Source of the DNA: BOG-1112 sp964611335
GTDB lineage: Bacteria > Bdellovibrionota_B > Oligoflexia > Oligoflexales > Bog-1112
Assembly: GCA_964611335.1 (NCBI GenBank)
Contig: CAZSXR010000002.1
Span: 496,001-560,000, forward strand
Length of the DNA stretch: 64,000 nt
Reading direction: 5' to 3'
The notes beneath the pieces are model-generated. The model was not told where the DNA came from, did not search any database, and saw only the letters and a list, made by a program, of their open reading frames with translations. The translations under genes were made by a program, and so were the position numbers. Within the stretch, counting starts at the first letter, position 1; the number at the start of each line of letters is the position of its first letter. Of the stretch, positions 60,436 through 64,000 are shown in pieces.

Positions 60436-60936
60436 TTAAAAATTCCATGAAAAACAGATATGGTCAAGTCCTCTATTCACTTTCGTAAAAGTCTCTCTTT
60501 TACCTCCTAATTTTGTGTAAAAATCCACTGCATTTACATTCCTAGCGGCTACCCACAAGTAAATATTTTTAGCACCATGCGAACGACAAAATGCAAAAGC
60601 AGCTTCCATTAATTTTTTTCCAATACCAAGTTTGTGATAGGCTTCTAAAATATTGATTGCATATAATTCTGCATCGAATCCTAAGTCATCACGAGGAAGA
60701 AGACCTGCAGCAATAAAACCTGCAATTTGTCCTTTAAATTTTGCAAGACGGAATATTTTTTTAGGATCTTTGTCTTTGAGAGTTTTTTTCCAAAATTGCA
60801 AGCGGGATGCATATTGATTTTGTTTTTGCATTTCAGGAGTCATCATTGAAGCATAAGTTTGATTCCAAACTTCCACATGAAGTTTTGCAAGACATTCAAG
60901 ATCTTTTTCATTAAGACCAATAATTTCGATATGCAT
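60436..60936 (-). CDS. GNAT-family N-acetyltransferase
   Basis: The 166-residue protein has the GNAT opening LAKLHVEVWNQTYASMMTPE and the acetyl-CoA motif YHKLGIGKKLMEAAFAFCRS with the Q/R-x-x-G-x-G/A pattern (LGIGKK). NVNAVDFYTKLGGKRE is the typical motif B end. It transfers acetyl from acetyl-CoA to an amine substrate that cannot be predicted. It resembles ordinary cytosolic GNATs rather than the TacT toxins. Confidence 0.9.
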   Translation of the reverse strand: MHIEIIGLNEKDLECLAKLHVEVWNQTYASMMTPEMQKQNQYASRLQFWKKTLKDKDPKKIFRLAKFKGQIAGFIAAGLLPRDDLGFDAELYAINILEAYHKLGIGKKLMEAAFAFCRSHGAKNIYLWVAARNVNAVDFYTKLGGKRETFTKVNRGLDHICFSWNF

Positions 60937-61044
60937 AGAATTCCCTATTTAGATTGACTTAATAAACGTAGCACTGACAATACAGTTTTTCAATGGTTTG
61001 AATAATGCTAGAATATGAGCCTTATTTCATTTAAGGAGATAAAG

Positions 61045-61410
61045 ATGAATGCAGCAGTTTTTAGAAGAGGCGAAGCAATTACACGATTAGAAAATTATGC
61101 TCATGTGATCGTCGAACATCTTGCTTTAGTCACCTGGTATCCCAGAAATTCTGCAACAAAACGCTGGAAAAATGAAATTAATGCATTTCTTAAATCTCTT
61201 GAACGATACAATACAGCTAAAGGCAAGAAAAATAATTTTACAACTCATTTGACAGTCGATGCACTAAGAGACACTATTGCTACAAATGAGGAAAAAGACT
61301 ACCTCCTCATTGGAGTCGAATCACATGGTGTAAAACTACCCAAAGAACCCGATTGCAAAATCTTAGACAACAGCATCAAAGATTTTGCAAAACACCTTTT
61401 GAAAAAATAA
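61045..61410 (+). CDS. Conserved-looking small protein, unknown function
   Basis: The 121-residue protein from ATG 61045 has a perfect AAGGAG 6 bases upstream. It has no signal peptide and contains helical segments (ENYAHVIVEHLALVTWY and EINAFLKSLERY) and a charged tail. I do not recognise a family. It lies 13 bases ahead of ltaE on the same strand and is likely in the same transcript. Confidence 0.7.
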   Translation: MNAAVFRRGEAITRLENYAHVIVEHLALVTWYPRNSATKRWKNEINAFLKSLERYNTAKGKKNNFTTHLTVDALRDTIATNEEKDYLLIGVESHGVKLPKEPDCKILDNSIKDFAKHLLKK

Positions 61411-61423
61411 TAAAAGGAAATAT

Positions 61424-62461
61424 ATGTTTCGTGGAATAGACCTGTACAGCGATACTGTTACCCGTCCCAGCAGAGAAATGAAACTAGCCATGTGCGAAGC
61501 AGAATTAGGAGACGAACAAAAAGGTGAAGATCCTACGACGCTGCAACTTGAAGAAACCGTTGCAAATCTCACAGGGCATAGCGCAGCAATGCTCTTTCCT
61601 TCTGCAACGATGGCCAATGAAATTGCCATCCGTGCACAATGTGAACCTGGAGATGAACTCATTGCAGATGAAAACTGCCATCTTTTCTTTGCAGAAGCTG
61701 GAGGACCTTCTATACATGCAGGTGTGCAAGCGCACCCGATTTCAACATCGAACGGAATTTTTACCGGAGATCAGATTCGCAAAGCTTACCGCTTTCCCAA
61801 AGGCCCCCATTATCCTGTATCTAAACTTGTCAGCATTGAAAATACGACCAATATGGGTGGAGGCATTGCATGGACCTCTTCTCAACTCGATTCTGCTTTC
61901 GAAGCAATAAAAGAACTGCAATTGAAAGCCCACCTCGATGGCTCCCGAGTTTTCAACGCAAGCTTAGCTTCAAAAATGTCTCTTAAAGAGATTGCAAACC
62001 GTTTTGATACTGTGACTATATGCTTTTCGAAAGGCCTCTGCTGTCCCACAGGTGCTGTGCTAGCGTTCGATAAAAAACTTTGGCCCAAGATGCGCCGCTT
62101 AAAACAACTCTTCGGTGGTTCAATGAGGCAAAGTGGGATTCTAGCTGCTGCCTGCTTATATGCTTTGAAAAACAATGTGAATAGGTTGGAAGAAGATCAC
62201 GCTAACGCAAAATTTCTTGCAAAAAGTTTATCAGAAATAGAAGGAATCGAAGTTGAGAAGGAAGATCCCCATTCGACAAACATGATGTTTTTCCGATTGA
62301 ATTCTAAAAAAATATCGCCTGAGAATTTTTTAGAAGCATGCTTATCTAGAAATCTGCGTTTCTCTCAAGTCGATGCAAACCGTTTTAGAGCCGTAACACA
62401 CGCAGATATTTCAAGAAAAAACATTGAAGATGCAATTAAAATTCTTAGCGAAATAGTTTAG
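61424..62461 (+). CDS. ltaE: L-threonine aldolase (low specificity)
   Basis: The 345-residue PLP enzyme has LYSDTVTRPSREMKLAM, GDEQKGEDPTT, MLFPSATMANEIAI, HLDGSRVFNA and the PLP-Lys block CFSKGLCCPTGAVLA. It cleaves L-threonine or L-allo-threonine to glycine and acetaldehyde in the cytosol. AAGGA precedes the ATG by 5-6 bases. It follows the small unknown protein closely. Confidence 0.95.
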   Translation: MFRGIDLYSDTVTRPSREMKLAMCEAELGDEQKGEDPTTLQLEETVANLTGHSAAMLFPSATMANEIAIRAQCEPGDELIADENCHLFFAEAGGPSIHAGVQAHPISTSNGIFTGDQIRKAYRFPKGPHYPVSKLVSIENTTNMGGGIAWTSSQLDSAFEAIKELQLKAHLDGSRVFNASLASKMSLKEIANRFDTVTICFSKGLCCPTGAVLAFDKKLWPKMRRLKQLFGGSMRQSGILAAACLYALKNNVNRLEEDHANAKFLAKSLSEIEGIEVEKEDPHSTNMMFFRLNSKKISPENFLEACLSRNLRFSQVDANRFRAVTHADISRKNIEDAIKILSEIV

Positions 62462-62506
62462 TACTATTTTTTCTAAGAGAGCATCAAAGGTAGTTTTTCT
62501 TACAAA

Positions 62507-64000
62507 TCAAGCCAATGAAAGCAGATTCTCACTCAAAGCTTTTGCCTGTGCTTGCATGTTCTTCAACTGTTCGTTCGTACTTACAATGACATCTTCAGGA
62601 GCACGTCCTACGAAAGTAGGATCTTTGAGTTTCGTTTCCAATCCACCAATGATCTTCTGTATCCTCATCAGCTCTTTTTCCAAACGCTGCTTTTCTTTTG
62701 CTACATCCATCAAATCACCAACAGGAACATAAACAGCCCAGTCTTTTCCTGCTGCTGTCAAACTCTGCTTCGGAGCTTTAACTGCTTTTCCTGCATGAAT
62801 CTCAGCTGTTTGAGAAAGTTTTGCAATCCATGCTTCCGAATTTTTAATCAGCTGATGCATTTCTTCGTTGCAATGAACATAAACATCCAATTTATGTTTA
62901 GGAGAAATACCGGCTTGGGTACGAATAGAGCGAATTCCAGAGATCAAATCCCGTACCTTTTCCCAATCTTCTGCTTCTTTTGGAAATTTATGCAAGTCTT
63001 CTACTTTAGGGAATTTAGCAATGACTAAAGAAGCAGGATGATCCCACATTTTGGAACGTGGAAGTTCTTGCCAAATCTCTTCGGAAATAAAAGGCATAAA
63101 TGGAGCAGCGAGTCGCAGTAGACCATCAAAGACATAGACTAGAGTTGAAAGAGTTTGTTTCGCATTCATACCATCAAAGTCAACCTTCGCAGTTTCTAAA
63201 CCCCAGTCACAAAAGATATTCCAAATAAAATGATAGATATCACGAGCCGCTTCGTGAATTGCGTATTTCGTAAGTCCCTCATTCACCTTGGTAGTTGTTT
63301 CGTAAAGCTGGTGTATAAGCCACTTGTTTGACAAGGTCAGTTCGTTGAAATCGATGTCTTCGATACTTTGATTTTCCCACTTCTGTTTGAGAAATCTCGA
63401 AGCATTCCACAGCTTATTTACAAAACGGAAACTACTTGCGAAATCTTCCTTATCCAAACGAACGCGACCACCTAAGGGAGCTAAACTTACACATGTGAAA
63501 CGTGTTGCATCGGCACCTTGAAGATCGATAATTTCAAGAGGATCTATACCGTTTCCTAAAGTTTTAGAAAACTTTCTCCCTTGTTTGTCACAAATCACAG
63601 AGTTGAAATAAACATCCCCAAAAGCCAACTTTCCTCTGGTGTAATGAGACACCATAATCATACGAGCAACCCATAAGAATATAATTTCGGGTGCCGTTAC
63701 GATTACGTTTGAAGGAAAGAATTTTTCCAAATCAGCTGTTTCTTCCGGCCAACCAAAAGGACTTAAAGGCCACAACCAGCTTGAAAACCATGTATCAAGT
63801 ACATCTTCATCTTGTTTTAGATTTTTGCTCTTACATTTTTTGCATTCCGTTGGATCTTCCATTCCTGTCATGCTCTCATGACAAGACTGACAATACCAAA
63901 TAGGAATGCGGTGTCCCCACCATAACTGACGAGAAATACACCAATCTTGAATATTCTCTAACCAGTGGAAATATGTTTTCTTCCACATATCAGGATAGAA
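62507..64000 (-). CDS. valS: Valyl-tRNA synthetase, C-terminal part (5' end outside window)
   Basis: The frame is open to the window edge and covers about 497 codons of the C-terminal part. WCISRQLWWGHRIPIWYC, the CxxC pairs around residue 35-55 of the fragment, DVLDTWFSSWLWPLS and GRKFSKTLGNGIDP (the KMSKS motif reading KFSKT) identify ValRS. The anticodon-binding domain and the C-terminal coiled coil, ending in FVGRAPEDVIV, are present. It charges tRNA-Val in the cytosol. The N-terminal HIGH motif and editing domain lie beyond the edge. Confidence 0.95.
   Translation of the reverse strand, partial: FYPDMWKKTYFHWLENIQDWCISRQLWWGHRIPIWYCQSCHESMTGMEDPTECKKCKSKNLKQDEDVLDTWFSSWLWPLSPFGWPEETADLEKFFPSNVIVTAPEIIFLWVARMIMVSHYTRGKLAFGDVYFNSVICDKQGRKFSKTLGNGIDPLEIIDLQGADATRFTCVSLAPLGGRVRLDKEDFASSFRFVNKLWNASRFLKQKWENQSIEDIDFNELTLSNKWLIHQLYETTTKVNEGLTKYAIHEAARDIYHFIWNIFCDWGLETAKVDFDGMNAKQTLSTLVYVFDGLLRLAAPFMPFISEEIWQELPRSKMWDHPASLVIAKFPKVEDLHKFPKEAEDWEKVRDLISGIRSIRTQAGISPKHKLDVYVHCNEEMHQLIKNSEAWIAKLSQTAEIHAGKAVKAPKQSLTAAGKDWAVYVPVGDLMDVAKEKQRLEKELMRIQKIIGGLETKLKDPTFVGRAPEDVIVSTNEQLKNMQAQAKALSENLLSLA

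Noticed and set aside
60083..60936. RHH gene and GNAT as a TacAT-type toxin-antitoxin pair
   Set aside because: In those pairs the antitoxin precedes and overlaps the toxin. Here the GNAT comes first, the operator lies between the genes, and the GNAT looks like an ordinary acetyltransferase.
61524..61910. 128-codon alternate frame inside ltaE
   Set aside because: It overlaps a clear threonine aldolase in another frame and shows no family resemblance.

Overview
This window comes from a low-GC, Gram-negative (diderm) bacterium. LpxC (lipid A), Pal, signal peptidase II with many lipoproteins, and beta-barrel-like proteins show an outer membrane. DapA, DapB and Mpl indicate meso-diaminopimelate peptidoglycan. 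The AT-rich composition, the abundance of small lipoproteins, HTH plus coiled-coil proteins and a secreted ankyrin protein fit the Bdellovibrionota/Oligoflexia (for example Silvanigrellales). That placement is an inference from gene content and is not shown directly.

Layout. 1-4.7 kb: an edge fragment, two tandem secreted DUF4360-like proteins, a membrane-anchored coiled-coil protein and a large Cys-rich lipoprotein candidate, all on the minus strand. 4.9-12.4 kb: three large plus-strand genes for exported proteins with eukaryotic-like features. They are a degenerate poly(A)-polymerase/CCA-transferase-like protein, an ankyrin-repeat protein, and a caspase-like-fold candidate ending in a nuclear-localisation-like basic tail. 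12.4-18.2 kb: small metabolic and transport genes, a broken GNAT remnant, and a two-gene CDP-sugar module. 18.2-34.7 kb: rpmI-rplT, a divergent RNase Y paralogue, dnaK, a shortened comEC, lpxC, a TetR regulator, an envelope gene cluster, tRNA-Lys and tRNA-Glu, a rhodanese, an R3H protein and scpA-scpB. 34.8-43.1 kb: an M14 peptidase, queA, lspA and three lipoprotein genes, two of which are paralogues. 43.2-54.4 kb: ldcA-mpl, pal, canonical rny, a porin-like protein, an LptM-like lipoprotein with dapA-dapB, a large secreted protein and yqeY. 54.5-64 kb: a pyruvate-kinase-like pseudoenzyme, psd, tpiA, pgk, gshB, a ribbon-helix-helix protein with a clear operator, a GNAT, ltaE and the 3' part of valS.

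How genes work together. Cell-wall genes recur: LdcA and Mpl recycle murein peptides, DapA/DapB make diaminopimelate, and an exported M14 peptidase may trim peptidoglycan. LspA processes the many lipoproteins. Tpi and Pgk are lower glycolysis, next to a pyruvate-kinase-like protein that has lost key catalytic residues. Two RNase Y paralogues show complementary decay: one has lost the KH signature, the other a conserved HD-domain aspartate.

The most unusual content is the 4.9-12.4 kb exported-protein cluster and the RNase Y pair. No insertion sequence, prophage or CRISPR array was seen, and no gene-free stretch exceeds about 300 bases.
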